DNA of 64,000 nucleotides from Diadema setosum (GCA_033980235.1 CM067070.1:22032199-22096198), one strand, 5' to 3'; counted from the stretch's first letter, positions 1-11,513 are shown. Notes: generated by a model not told the origin, from the sequence alone. Program-made: numbers and translations.

Positions 1-226
1 TGTTTTTTTTTTAGACGGCACAGATTGGGGAAACTAAAAAATCTATCGGGGACCCTATCCCTAAACCTAACCCTAATCCTAATCCTAACCCTAACCATCA
101 AACCCTAACCCTAACCCTAACCCTAACCCCAACCCTAACCCTAACCCTAACCCTAACCATAACCAAAAACCCTAACCCAACGTTTTTCCCATAGGTTTAA
201 CACGCGTCATGCCCCAATCTGTGCCG

Positions 227-257
<31 letters not shown>
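1..257. mobile_element. Inverted-repeat element with a telomeric-repeat core
   Basis: An 18-base arm at 13-30 (AGACGGCACAGATTGGGG) is repeated in reverse complement at 212-229. The arms are extended outward by a T-run on the left and an A-run on the right, so the flanks also pair. Between them is a degenerate CCCTAA array. This arrangement looks like a small non-autonomous transposon that captured telomeric repeats. The left end is cut by the window edge, so a target duplication cannot be checked. Confidence 0.6.
49..180. repeat. Interstitial telomeric (CCCTAA)n repeat
   Basis: About twenty copies of CCCTAA, with CCTAAT and CCCCAA variants, read on the plus strand; this is the complement of TTAGGG. 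The array is short, degenerate and enclosed by inverted arms and homopolymers, so it is an internal array and not a chromosome end. Confidence 0.9.
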
Positions 258-737
258 CGCCTCCTGGCAATGGATCTAAGTCTACGTTCAAGTCATATCT
301 TCTCATATCATATCTGGAATGATATGTCATTCTTCATTACACATTTTCATTTTCAGAATCACAATGTGGTTGATTGTTTAAATATTAGTTTTTACGATGA
401 TGTCATATCATTTGAACCATTTGGTAGAGTCCAGACCTTTTTGTTGTTCGCAAAATAAACAGTGGGATCTTGGGTGTAGACTAGACAGTACTTGAGCATT
501 ATGACGTTTGTTTCACGTACATTCCCACTCACGCCATAAAATCAAACAACATCATCATCATTATGACGCTTAAACATGACTATTGTGACGTCACAATAAA
601 ACAACGCAAGGTCACTGCGCCGAATATTCAAGACGAGCGCATTAAACAGTGCGCTGCCATCTAAACTGATTAATAACTGTACAGGATCCGTGCAATGGCG
701 GCTCCCACAACGCGAAATGGCAGCTCCCTCGCGCGGC
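258..737. other. Spacer with no gene recognised
   Basis: Ordinary AT-rich sequence with only short open frames and some CpG sites around 600-740. Nothing here could be tied to a gene family. Confidence 0.5.
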
Positions 738-745
738 TGCCTCCC
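738..745. repeat. 8-bp target-site duplication, left copy
   Basis: TGCCTCCC directly abuts the left terminal repeat and is repeated exactly at 3067-3074 after the right terminal repeat. Confidence 0.88.
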
Positions 746-3066
746 CAGTGCCGTATATTAAGAGAGTCTGGCCAACTCATAAATTGGACGCCATGTCGTT
801 ACCCAGCGTACAGTGCGCTTATGGTTTTTAGCGTGTGCGCTTGGAGGGTTAAGTGTGTACGCGCAGGCGTCCCAAAGGCACGGTGTTGCTTGACTTTTCT
901 TTCTCTTAGAGAGAGAGAGAGAGAGGGGGGGGGGGGAGAAAGGGGGTAGGTTGAGGGAGGGACATTCTTTCATTCCATCCATGTTGAACAAAGCCAACAA
1001 TCAATCATTTTTACACATTCAAATAGACACAAGCACACAGGTATAATACCGTATAAATAATAGGAAGCTGTCTAAAGGACATAATTCCTGAATATAAATT
1101 TTATGATGAATTATTGCTGTGAAAATAAAAGAAGAATTCACAGTAAGTCGTATCGTAAACTTTCACTAGACTGTATGCTATGTATATTGTATTTAGCAAG
1201 TTGTCCAGGGAACAAGAATATTGTATAACAACATGATATATAAATTAAAAAATCCAGCTGTGCAGAGGATAGACGAATTCCACAGTTATTACTGTTTCGC
1301 ACGTAAATACATTGTAATCATCAATTACCATCCTATTTAGTCCCATATATGTATGAAACTGAGATGAAGGCCGATTAGTATGTAATTCAAAAGGAATACA
1401 CCTATGTACAATGTACAACATGAAAAAGTGACGTCACCGATATTAAGGTATGTAAAATGATCTAAAATTGTTTAAAAATCATATTTAAAAAAGACATGTT
1501 GAACGAAAGCACAAGTACTTTACCTGGATAACATAATATGAGGGATATCCTCAGGGACATCTGTACCAAATAATAATAATAAAAAAAAACCACACAAATA
1601 AAGATGTCCTACTGGCGACCGGTATTCCTCCGCCATATTACATTGTTCTCTTAGCAGGTGTAGAGTACGTCTTGACAATGTTACACGACAGTTTCACATA
1701 ATTGGCAGAAAAATGGCAAATTTGTCACTAAATTTAATGCGTCGAATGTTTACTTTCCTTGAACTAGGTATGAATGGATGTCTTTTATTGTTTAAGAGAG
1801 CAAGTATTAAGGAATTTGAGCATTTTTACTTTTGCTTACTTCTTCTCACTACTTTTTACTTATTACTATTTTCATGGCAATACTTTCAACGGGGGTTATT
1901 TTAAAAATATATAAAAAAATTTTGTCATTTCAGTATTTTCACCTACCTTTGACCATCATGGCCAAAATCTTTCCCTATCACGCGTCATTGTGTAGTAATG
2001 ATGGCATGCAAATACGTGTACCATATTTGGTTTTAATAAGTTTGTGAATTGGGTAATTTCCAAGGTATTTAGGAACTGCATGGGTAATAGTATTTCAACA
2101 ATAGAAAGCAGAATTTTAACATTACATTTTACCTGACATTGATCCTTGACCCTTACCCCCCTCCCATACCCCCCCCCCCCCCAAAAAAATAATAATAATA
2201 AAATAAAATCGCGAGAAAATCACGGTCAGGCAGTAAGTTTCGTTTGGAAATACTTGTACTTATACCTCCAGATATTGCATATAGATATGGGGGAAATAAT
2301 GATATTCTAAGAATTTAACCATTATATACATGATTTTGACCTTTCACTTTGAGCGTGTTTACACAAAGTTTAGGCCCTATAAGCTAAAAACAAAACTTCT
2401 TCCACTCACACAAGCATACATGTCAAGTTTCATTACCTCAAACGGTGTCCACAATATTGATTGCGATATGAAGGACAGACGGAAGGACGGACGGACGACC
2501 AAAACAAATGCCTCAGGCGACACTTTCGTATGTTATGGCAGAGACATACAAATGTGAATCAAAACTTGGATAGTCTGAAAGACACCGCGAGGAATCCAAA
2601 GAAAACAAATCAGATATATTTTCCCGTCGCACTCTGATTTCCCGCTTTTTCCTTTGTTTTGGATCTGTCGGAAAGCGGTGCATCATTATAAGAGCCAGGT
2701 CGGTTCGCGCAACGCCATGCTGCGCAGGAAAACATGACGAATCTTCAGTTTATGGCAATAAAATATCAAAATATCTTTCGTGTTGTACTTTCTACTTCAA
2801 TAAAGTTGACAACCTTACGGCAATGACATATCCCCACTGCACCATGACTGATATTCAGGGGAAGTCCCCAAGGCAAGCAATATTAGCGCGTAGCTGCGCG
2901 TAATGAACAATGGGCACTGCGTATGAGCTCTGCTTGCGCCCGCGTAATTGACTTTGGTAACGACATGGCGCCAGTAGGTCACGGGACCAGCTTTTGACCA
3001 ATCACAGGCTTCAAAACACCTCAGCCGAAAACCGAGTTGGCCAGACTCTCTTAATATACGGCACTG
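746..3066. mobile_element. Non-autonomous hAT-type DNA transposon
   Basis: The ends are perfect 33-base inverted repeats: 746-778 begins CAGTGCCGTATATTAAGAGA, and 3034-3066 is its reverse complement. Immediately outside lie identical 8-base sequences, TGCCTCCC at 738-745 and 3067-3074. Termini starting CAGTG with an 8-bp target duplication are the signature of the hAT superfamily. The 2.3-kb interior has only short open frames, a GA microsatellite near 908-938 and C-runs near 2170. No transposase was found, so it would depend on an enzyme supplied in trans. Perfect ends and duplication suggest a fairly young insertion. Confidence 0.88.
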
Positions 3067-3074
3067 TGCCTCCC
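3067..3074. repeat. 8-bp target-site duplication, right copy
   Basis: TGCCTCCC, matching 738-745. The pair brackets the hAT-type element. Confidence 0.88.
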
Positions 3075-3109
3075 CACTGGACTACGCCCTCTTGTGGTAT
3101 AATCTCTTT

Positions 3110-3385
3110 GGTCTAGATACGTGATGGCGTTTTTCTGTGCGCATCACAGTGATGTGCATAGAAAAATTAACACATGTTCACTTGGTAGTGGGGGGGGGGG
3201 GGGTTAAACCCTATTGCCCGCGGCTGAGCCTGAGACAGAGTGCTGCAGGAACATATTGTATGCGTCTGGACATTATGGTGGCGTTTTCCTATGCACATTA
3301 TATTTTTTACTTGGCAGCCCAAGGGGGGGGGGGGGTTAAACCCCCTAAACCCCCCCCCCCCCCCCCCCGTAGATCCGCCACTGGC
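3110..3385. repeat. Diverged direct duplication with long G/C runs
   Basis: Two related segments (about 3118-3215 and 3270-3345) each read 'atggcgttttt..tatgcac..' and then a G-run followed by TTAAACCC. The block ends CCCCGTAGATCCGCCACTGG at 3366-3383. Its complement, CCAGTGGCGGATCTAC, resembles a hAT-type terminus (CAGTGGCGGAT). No matching left terminus was found, so this is probably a truncated transposon end. Confidence 0.45.
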
Positions 3386-3399
3386 TTAACTAAGGAAGA

Positions 3400-5094
3400 A
3401 TGGTCTAAAGATAGATGTGAGACAGCAGTTTGATGTGCAGAAACTACAAAACTGTGGGTGGGAACAACCTATACTCGGGCGAGTGAGACATGTCTTGGCA
3501 CAAAACAGAGGAAGACAAAAGAATGGATGAAACCAAACACCTGGCAATTTATTAAAAGTCGAAAAAATGTGAAGAAGATCTTGGCAACAAAATCGGAAAG
3601 GTTGAGGGAGAGATACCAGCAAGAGTATACAGAGGCAGACAAAATTGTGAAGAGAATGACACGAGCGCTGACAAGCGAGCTTTTGTAGATGATCTTGCTG
3701 ACAAGGCAGAAGATGCAGCCAGAAAAGGAGAACAAGGAAAGGTGTACAAGATAAAGGTAATCACAGGCAAGTACCATGGAAACATTGATAAACCAATCGC
3801 AGATAAAGATGGCAAGCTTCTTACATCAGAAGCAGATAAGGAAGCTCGTTGGGCAGAGCACTTCAACGAAATTCTTAATAGACTGCCACCGGCAGAAGAG
3901 GCAGACATACAGGAGGCGGAAACTGACCTGGAAGTGGATACCACCTCACCTCGTAAAACTTAAATCTTTAGCAGTTATAACATCACTGAAGAATGGGAAA
4001 TCGCCAAGAAAAGACAATTTCAATGCATAACTGTTTAAAGCAAACCCAGAGTTTGCAGCAGAAGTACTTCAGCCGGTGTTTACAATGATATGAAATGAAA
4101 AGAGCTTACCAGAAGAATGGACAGGAGATGTTATTGTTAAGATCCCAAAGAATGGAGCATTAAGCAACTGCAATAACTGGCGTGGTATCACACTCCTGTC
4201 GGTTTCAAGTAAGATCTTATAGCGAAAATCATCATAAAGAGGATAGCGGGTGCAGTAGGTGAAGAGCTCAGAAAGGAACAAGCGGGATTTCGAAAAGGAA
4301 GAGGTTGCATAGACCAGATACTCACACTAAGGAATATTATAGAGCAGTGTACTGAATGGGAGAGGATGTTGCATAACACCTTCATCGAATTTGAGAAGGC
4401 ATTTGACAGTACACACAGGGATAGTCTGTGGCGAATATTACGAATGTATGGCATCCCAGAGGAATTTGTTCTTCTTATTTAAATTTTTGAATAGCAATGT
4501 CAAGTGTCGAGTTGGAAATGGCAGCATAAGTTTCGCAGTGAAGACTGGAGTCGGGCAAGGATGTGCCATGTCATCGGTACTCTTCAATCTTACGATTGAC
4601 TGGGTCTTGAGACGAACAACAGAAGACCACCCAAGGGGAATCAGGTGGACACCCTTCTCTAACCTAGAAGACCTTGATTTTGCAGACGACTTAGCACTGC
4701 TCTCACACGCACAGACACATGCAAAATAAGACAACACGACTCAGTAGATATGCACAACAAGTTGGGCAGCAGATAAATCAAAAGAAAACTGACGTAATGA
4801 CGCTAAATGTTTAAAATCCCTCACCCATCCTGTTCAATAAGAAGAACTTTCAACAACAGAACAGTTTACTTACCTGGGATGTACAGTTAGATGTGATGGA
4901 TGAGCAGGCACTGACATTTAGAATCGCCTTAACAAAGCCAGATATGTATTTAGGATACTTAACAAGGTGTGCCAGTCATTGCGGTACAGTAAAAAGACCA
5001 AACTGAAATCGTATCAAAGCTGTGTATTATCCACTCTCCACGGATCAGAATGTTGGAGGGTGACTGATAGTGATCTTACCAAGCTCTCAACATT

Positions 5095-5138
<44 letters not shown>

Positions 5139-5285
5139 CTTAGGCGAAATCTTCGTATACATTGGCCAAACATGATCTCCTATAAACATTTATTAACACA
5201 ATGCAATATGGAAAACATCTGAACGATTATCAAGAGAAGACGATGGGGATGGATAGGGCCATATCATTAGAAAGGAAAAGGATAA
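3400..5285 (+). pseudogene. Decayed non-LTR retrotransposon, reverse transcriptase region
   Basis: Pieces of a reverse transcriptase can be followed through all three frames in the right order. They include GKSPRKDNF near 4010, NWRGITLLSVSSKIL near 4170, a FEKAFDS-like segment near 4390, GVGQGCAMSSVLFNLTIDW near 4550 and LDFADDLALLSHAQ near 4675. FADD is the polymerase metal-binding motif. The frame is broken by several stops and indels, so it cannot be functional. The downstream thumb region carries a CA microsatellite at 5096-5135. The match RRWGW-IG near 5235 continues at 6178 after an insertion. The clade was not determined. Confidence 0.82.
5096..5135. repeat. (CA)n microsatellite
   Basis: About twenty CA dinucleotides within the decayed LINE. 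Confidence 0.95.
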
Positions 5286-6177
5286 TAATTATTATTATAT
5301 CCCTCATGTAAAGCTTCTTGCCATAGGATTGTACAGAGCACGAACATGGTGTAGTTTTACTAGCTAGCTACGAGCAGCTGGATGCGGTGCAATTGGTTAC
5401 TAGCCAGCGGGATATAGTACTTTTGGGAATCCACGATCTGCACCCAATCGTGATCGTGTGATCGATATCGACATTTCCCACTTAAGAATGTACGCAGTGC
5501 GCGTAGTAGCGATACTTTTGAGCGACAGTCCTGTGCGTGGCTTGTAGCTAGCGCTCTAGCAGCGCGACGACATTACAGAAATCTGTGGTGCGATGGCGTG
5601 TACGTGTGTGTGTGTGTGTATTCGTTACTTTGATCAGTGCAGTTCAGCTCATTATTGACAAAGTGACTGCGCTTCAAGTAACGGAGGAATGATTGCAGCA
5701 GAAGGACACCATATCAGATCAGGTACGAATTAGGAATAAACTAAAAGCGAGTTTGAAGATGATGTGGGTAACCAAGCCGCTTCAGACCTACTTCTAACGT
5801 AGTCCTGGACCTCCTCGATCTTTCGGAGTAGGCCTATTGCACGCTGTAGTGTAGCTCGTGTATAGGAACCAACGGTGTCGTTCGCTACGCGCTGCACGCA
5901 CTTCTGCTGCACTGCTACGGCCTAACGTTAGATTCAACTTCAGGAAACCTGCACATTTTTCCAAAAGGGAACCATCATCACTCTAGTAAAATGCTCGAGA
6001 GGGATATAAAACAAATATCGACTGCTTTCTTTCGGGCCATGGTAAAACTATTTGACCTCGGTGATTTCTCAACAGTGCCTTGTCCCTCGACTTCGTCTCG
6101 GGACATAGCACTGTTGAGAAATCACCTCGGTGCAAATAGTTTTACCATCTCCCTCTGCAGCAGTCGATATTTGTATA
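5286..6177. mobile_element. Insertion splitting the decayed LINE
   Basis: LINE coding similarity stops near 5285 (after the RRWGW-IG segment) and resumes at 6178 with TRTAIRWTPEGK, which normally follows closely in this kind of ORF. The intervening 0.9 kb shows no LINE similarity and ends in a 168-bp hairpin. Neither a transposase nor a clear target duplication was seen, so the class is unknown. Confidence 0.5.
6009..6176. repeat. 168-bp near-palindromic hairpin element
   Basis: The left arm, from ACAAATATCGACTGCT at 6011, pairs with AGCAGTCGATATTTGT at 6159-6174. Pairing continues through GGTAAAACTATTT and GTGATTTCTCAACAGTG to a centre near 6094. Arms of about 70-80 bp with small bulges are typical of a foldback MITE. 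Confidence 0.7.
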
Positions 6178-6370
6178 CCCGCACAGCCATCCGCTGGACA
6201 CCTGAAGGTAAACGTACTAGAGGACGGCCCAGGTACACCTGGCGGAGAACGGTTGAGAATGAGCTAAAGACCTTAACCCAAAATTGGAAAACGATGACAA
6301 GGATGGCCCAAGACAGACAGAGGTGGAGAACCTTTGTTACTGCCCTACATGTCGATCGGCATAACAGGCA
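6178..6370 (+). pseudogene. C-terminal remnant of the same LINE ORF
   Basis: The plus-strand frame reads AIRWTPEGKRTRGRPRYTWR, then a basic helical stretch with RMAQDRQRWRTFVTALHVDR. This RWxPxGKRxRGRPxxTWRR pattern is a familiar C-terminal segment of animal non-LTR retrotransposon ORFs. It follows in register from the piece ending near 5285, which supports one original element split by an insertion. Confidence 0.72.
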
Positions 6371-7381
6371 GTACACTAAGTACTTTAAAATTATGACCCT
6401 GTGCTGTCTAAGAATGATCATGCGTGTCCGTCGGTTATGTGATAATTGTAGTGGGCAAACGAAGAGAAATAAAAAAGAACCACGGAAGAAATGCCTTTGT
6501 GTCGTGTGCAATTAGATATTAAAAACATGTAATCGTTGTGGTCCTGAATTACAATGCATTATACTAGTAAGTTCTAACCTTCTTGACGGTTTGGTTTCTA
6601 ATACTCCTGTGTAGACATATATTTGCATGTGCAGGTTATTTTGAGGAATCTTCGCTAAACAAATATCCCCTTATTTTTTCACAAGTATTAAATGAATGAG
6701 AAAGAAAAAAAAAGCATGAGATTTGCAAAAAATCTCACTTCCAACATAGGGCAGCAGACTCGTTTAAACTTCGGTTGTCTTTTTATCTCAACTGTTTGTT
6801 ATGTATATTACGAAGAGAAGTCCAATACATTAAAATTTCATTATACTCATACTCTCATTCTATTTGTGAATAAAGAGATGTGAATTTGCACTGTGTGTTT
6901 TTGCAGTAACACTGGAGAGAGAGAGAGAACAAAAACATTCGTGTCACTTACAGAGGGCAGCATAGGCAGATATGTCTGGCGCTTCTTATAGCATACCCAT
7001 TTTATACTTTTTATTAGTGTACCAATTTAATTTTTAGTCGAGTCGCAACACCGATTCAAGTGGGAGTGTATAAGTCCACATGCTATGGAGGAGAAAAAGC
7101 CTGCACGATGTATTACTATTATACCTGTATAACACTTCATGTTCCCAAAGGTACTGAAAACCAAAGATCCAGTGAAAACAACGTGAAGAATACATTATGT
7201 GATTGTAATGTTGAATATAATAAATAACAACTCCAGACCAGCATATGTGAGATGTCGGGCACCGTGGCTTATTATAAAAGACAAATAGAGAGAAGAGAGA
7301 GAGAAAAAAAGATGGAGGGAGAGAGAGGGAGGGATGGAGGGGCGATAGTGGGTGAATTGATGTGAGCAAACGGTTCGATGT

Positions 7382-7750
7382 GAAAATGTCAGAGGTAAAA
7401 ATGTTAGCGGTAATAATGTCACGTAAAAAAATCAGAGGTCAAAATGTAAGAGGTAAAAATGTCAGAAGTAAAAATGTAAGAGGTAAAAAAGGTCAGAGGT
7501 AAAAATGTCAGAGGAAATAAAGTCAGAAGTAAAAATGTCAGAGGTAAAAATATCAGAGGTAAAAATGTCAACGGTAAAAATATCTGAGGTAAAAATTTCA
7601 GAGGTGAAAATGTCAGAGGTAAAAATTTCAGAGGTAAAAATGTCAGACGCAAAAATGTCCGGGATAAAAGTATCAGAGGTAAAAATGTCAGAGGTAAGAA
7701 TGTCTGAGGTAAATGTGTCAGAAGTAAATATGTCAGAGGTAAAAATGTCA
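7382..7750. repeat. 15-bp minisatellite, unit 1
   Basis: About 24 degenerate copies of AAAATGTCAGAGGTA. Because the period is five codons, one frame stays open and reads MSEVK/ISEVK repeats. The opposite strand is open for the same reason. This looks like a by-product of the period and not evidence of a protein. Confidence 0.92.
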
Positions 7751-8225
7751 GTAACACTGGAGAGAGAGAAAAAAAATCGTGCCACTTACAGAGGGCAGCA
7801 TAGGCAGATATGCCTGGCGCTTCTTATAGCATACCCATTTTTATACCATTTATAAGTGTACCAATTTATTTTTTAGTCGAGTCGCAACACCGATTCGAGT
7901 GGGAGTGTATAATTCCACATGCTATGGAGGAGAAAAAGCCTGCACGATGTATTACTATTATACCTGTATAACACTTCATGTTCCCAAAGGTACTGAAAAC
8001 CAAAGATCCAGTGAAAACAACGTGAAGAATACATTATGTGATTGTAATGTTGAATATAATAAATAACAACTCCAGACCAGCATATGTGAGATGTCGGGCA
8101 CCGTGGCTTATTATAAAAGACAAATAGAGAGAAGAGAGAGAGAGAGAAAAAAAAAAACATGGAGGGAGAGAGAGGGAGGGATGGAGGGGCGATAGTGGGT
8201 GAATTGGTGTGAGCAAACGGTTCGA

Positions 8226-8599
8226 TGTCAAAATGTCAGAGGTAAAAATGTTAGCGGTAATAATGTCAGAGGTAAAAAAATCAGAGGTCAAAATGTAAGA
8301 GGTAAAAATGTCAGAAGTAAAAATGTAAGAGGTAAAAAAGGTCAGAGGTAAAAATGTCAGAGGAAATAAAGTCAGAAGTAAACATGTCAGAGGTAAAAAT
8401 ATCAGAGGTAAAAATGTCAACGGTAAAAATATCTCAGGTAAAAATTTCAGAGGTGAAAATGTCAGAGGTAAAAATGTCAGAGGTAAAAATGTCAGACGCA
8501 AAAATGTCCGGGATAAAAGTATCAGAGGTAAAAATGTCAGAGGTAAGAATGTCTGAGGTAAATGTGTCAGAAGTAAATATGTCAGAGGTAAAAATATCA
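8226..8599. repeat. 15-bp minisatellite, unit 2
   Basis: Same 15-bp repeat as in the first unit, sharing most of its variant copies in the same order (for example TCAGACGCAAAAATGTCCGG). The variants were therefore copied along with the whole unit. Confidence 0.92.
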
Positions 8600-9067
8600 G
8601 TAACACTGGAGAGAGAGAAAAAAAAATCGTGCCACTTACAGAGGGCAGCATAGGCAGATATGCCTGGCGCTTCTTATAGCATACCCATTTTTATACCATT
8701 TATAAGTGTACCAATTTATTTTTTAGTCGAGTCGCAACACCGATTCGAGTGGGAGTGTATAATTCCACATGCTATGGAGGAGAAAAAGCCTGCACGATGT
8801 ATTACTATTATACCTGTATAACACTTCATGTTCCCAAAGGTACTGAAAACCAAAGATCCAGTGAAAACAACGTGAAGAATACATTATGTGATTGTAATGT
8901 TGAATATAATAAATAACAACTCCAGACCAGCATATGTGAGATGTCGGGCACCGTGGCTTATCATAAAAGACAAATAGAGAGAAGAGAGAGAGAAAAAAAA
9001 AACATGGAGGAAGAGAGAGGGAGGGATGGAGGGGCGATAGTGGGTGAATTGGTGTGAGCAAACGGTT

Positions 9068-9384
9068 CGATGTAAAAATGTCAGAGGTAAAAAAATCAGA
9101 GGTCAAAATGTAAGAGGTAAAAATGTCAGAAGTAAAGATGTAAGAGGTAAAAAAGGTCAGAGGTAAAAATGTCAGTGGAAATAAAGTCAGAAGTAAAAAT
9201 GTCAGAGGTAAAAATATCAGAGGTAAAAATATCTGAGATAAAAATTTCAGAGGTGAAAATGTCAGAGGTAAAAATGTCAGACGCAAAAATGTCCGGGATA
9301 AAAGTATCAGTGGTAAAAATGTCAGAGGTAAGAATGTCTGAGGTAAATGTGTCAGAAGTAAATATGTCAGAGGTAAAAATGTCA
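9068..9384. repeat. 15-bp minisatellite, unit 3 (shortened)
   Basis: Same repeat with several copies deleted, which accounts for the shorter third unit. Confidence 0.92.
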
Positions 9385-9512
9385 GTAACAGTGGAGAGAG
9401 AGAGAAAAAAAATCCTGCCACTTACAGAGGGCAGCATAGGCAGATATGCCTGGCGCTTCTTATAGCATACCCATTTTTATACCATTTATAAGTGTACCAA
9501 TTTATTTTTTAG

Positions 9513-9750
9513 TCGAGTCGCAACACCGATTCGAGTGGGAGTGTATAATTCCACATGTTATGGAGGAGAAAAAGCCTGCACGAGGTATTACTGTTATACC
9601 TGTATGACACTTCATGTTCCCAAAGGTACTGAAAACCAAAGATCCTGTGAAAACAACGTGAAGAATGTTGAATATAATAAATACCAACTCCAGACCAGCA
9701 AATTCTATGTGAGATGTTGGGCACCGTGGCTTATCATAAAAGACGAATGA
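9513..9750 (+). CDS. Cysteine-rich exon-like open frame in the last tandem unit
   Basis: After a good 3' splice-site context (TTTATTTTTTAG, ending 9512) a phase-1 frame stays open to a TGA at 9748-9750. It reads VGVYNSTCYGGEKACTRYYC, then YTCMTLHVPKGTENQRSCEN, and ends near VRCWAPWLIIKDE. The cysteines are spaced C-x6-C-x4-C-x2-C followed by two more. The three upstream units carry the same block but have lost cysteines (YYYYTC, QRSSEN) and stop earlier. No family was recognised. It may be the last exon of a small secreted protein whose terminal region was duplicated, or only conserved repeat sequence. Confidence 0.28.
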
Positions 9751-10380
9751 ATATATAGAGAGAATGAGAGAGAGAGGGAAAAAAAAGATTGAGGGAGAGG
9801 GAGGGAGGGAGGGTCGATAGTGGGTGAATTGATGTGAGCAAAAAAGGCTGTGTAATTGGTAAGTAAACTAAACTGCTGGAATTTCTAAATGGAAAGATGA
9901 ATATGGTTGTGTGGGAATACGAATCTATTGAACAGCAATAATTTTGAAGCATCAAAACTTACTGAAACATTTGTCATTCAACTTTCAATACCATACTTTT
10001 TTTCCGACTCACGGTAAAACTCAAAGAGGTAAAGTGTATACATTTTCATAAGTCGTTAGTTGACACAATGTAGGCCCTACGTATACACATATACTACAAC
10101 CGGGAGAGTTAATGGCTACCATTGCAATGCGCTGTGAATTAAACAGACCATAGAAATAGATCAATATAAAACAATATACATTGTATCAAAGTCAAGAACT
10201 TACTCACCAGCTTATTTCTTATCAATCCGCTCAAAAATTTTAAAGAATACCCGACATAAATGGCTCATTATTGTTGGCCTAAACTTAAAGGCCCGAATTC
10301 ACGAAGGTGGTACAAATTAATGAAACCATGGTTTAAACCATGGGCAAAAACCATGGAGCGCCAAGTGTCGCACGGAATAT

Positions 10381-10522
10381 TTTGTTACGAAATCAGTCTT
10401 TTCGTCGATCAAATGATTATTTTGTAACGAAATGACATTTTGTAACTAAATGAACATTTCGTCCACGAAATGATAATTTCGTTAACGAAACGGTAATTCT
10501 GTCGACGAAATTCGTCGGCGTT
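10381..10522. repeat. Cluster of ATTTCGT / ACGAAAT boxes
   Basis: Within 140 bp, TTACGAAAT, TTTCGTCGAT, AACGAAATG, ATTTCGTCCACGAAATGA, ATTTCGTTAACGAAAC and GTCGACGAAATTCGTCGGCG follow one another. They give about ten half-sites in both orientations, several paired as small palindromes. No gene flanks it; the origin is unknown. Confidence 0.7.
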
Positions 10523-10684
10523 TTCACGAACTGACGCTATTTCGATTCTGGTCAAAATTTTCAAAATCGAGATATTGGTACCAAATGAAAGTGCTTTCAA
10601 AACTCTACCAAATCTCAAAATTTTAGATCACAAAATTAATTATTCTTAATTTTATCAAAGAAAGAAAAAAACGACGGTACTCGA

Positions 10685-11513
10685 AATATTAGTCTAATGG
10701 GATTTCTGAAAAAGGGCTCTCTAAAATGGTGTTAGAGGCATTTTTGAGTAAAAGTTGGAAACCGGTCTCTTTTACCTAATTTGAGTATGCTGAATCCGAA
10801 AAATCCGGTTCCCAAGCAAAATTCGCCGATCTTGACCATCTAATTTGCATAAACAAAATGGCTGCCAAGCCACAGAAATTATCAGTTTCAGATACGCATT
10901 TTCTAGAAATTCTTTGCAAACGAGCTGGAAAAAAGTGATTTGAAATGTTTGTACAGAGAATAGAATTACAAATTTAAGGGATAAACGTTTCTCAGGTGGT
11001 AAATAGTATATTTTATTCATAATTATGCAAATTAGGACTGAAATATGCAGATGAATATATTTATATATACATTAACACTGGTAGATTAATTTTGAAATAA
11101 GGTCTTTTATGGGGGTTTTTTCTTGAGAGGGAAGTTAACAACACTAAACATATAGACTTTAAGGTTTTGAGGGTTAGATAAAAACCAGAATCCCTTCTCA
11201 GTGGTATCAAAATAAATGCAAATATTGTAATTGGTATGCAAATTATATGTAGGCTTCATGAGTTTTATGCATGCAGTTCATTCAATAGCCTATATACCCT
11301 GGTAAATTTTTATTTGTTCAAATCCTCTAAAGAGGTCATTTGGGATTTTTTTTTTAAGAATTCAAGTTAGGATCTCCAAGATCTCAAAAGGCGCAGCCAA
11401 ATTGGCAAATTATCGAAAAGTACTTGAATTATACAGAATAGACCGGTTCCCAACTTTTACTAAAAAATGCCTCTAACAGTCATATTTTCCCCAAATCCCA
11501 CTAGACTATATTG
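10685..11513. mobile_element. Inverted-repeat (foldback) element
   Basis: The arm 10685-10768 (containing GTTAGAGGCATTTTTGAGTA, then AAAGTTGGAAACCGGTCT) is repeated in reverse complement at about 11440-11513. The arms match with several differences and a small gap. The 0.67-kb interior has only short open frames, so this is an old non-autonomous element. Confidence 0.65.

Larger units (their letters stand above)
6906..9845. repeat. Tandem array of four ~0.8-kb units
   Basis: Units start with GTAACACTGG (GTAACAGTGG in the last) followed by GA-rich sequence, at about 6906, 7751, 8600 and 9385. The landmark CAACACCGATTC recurs at 7046, 7884, 8734 and 9521, giving spacings of 838, 850 and 787 bp. 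Each of the first three units has a GA-rich head, a constant exon-like block, a GA/GGGA-rich tract and a 15-bp minisatellite. The fourth lacks the minisatellite. Unit identity is very high, so the expansion is recent. Confidence 0.92.

Noticed and set aside
49..180. True telomere at the window start
   Set aside because: The array is short, degenerate and enclosed by inverted arms with unique sequence on the inner side.
3137..3433. 98-codon frame with a Pro-rich end
   Set aside because: It runs across poly-G and poly-C tracts and ends in a transposon terminus.
7419..9437. Several long minus-strand frames (up to 232 codons) over the tandem array
   Set aside because: They exist because 15-bp repeats contain no stop in either strand; composition is monotonous (LTFLPLTF or TSDIFTSDIF) and no gene signals were seen.
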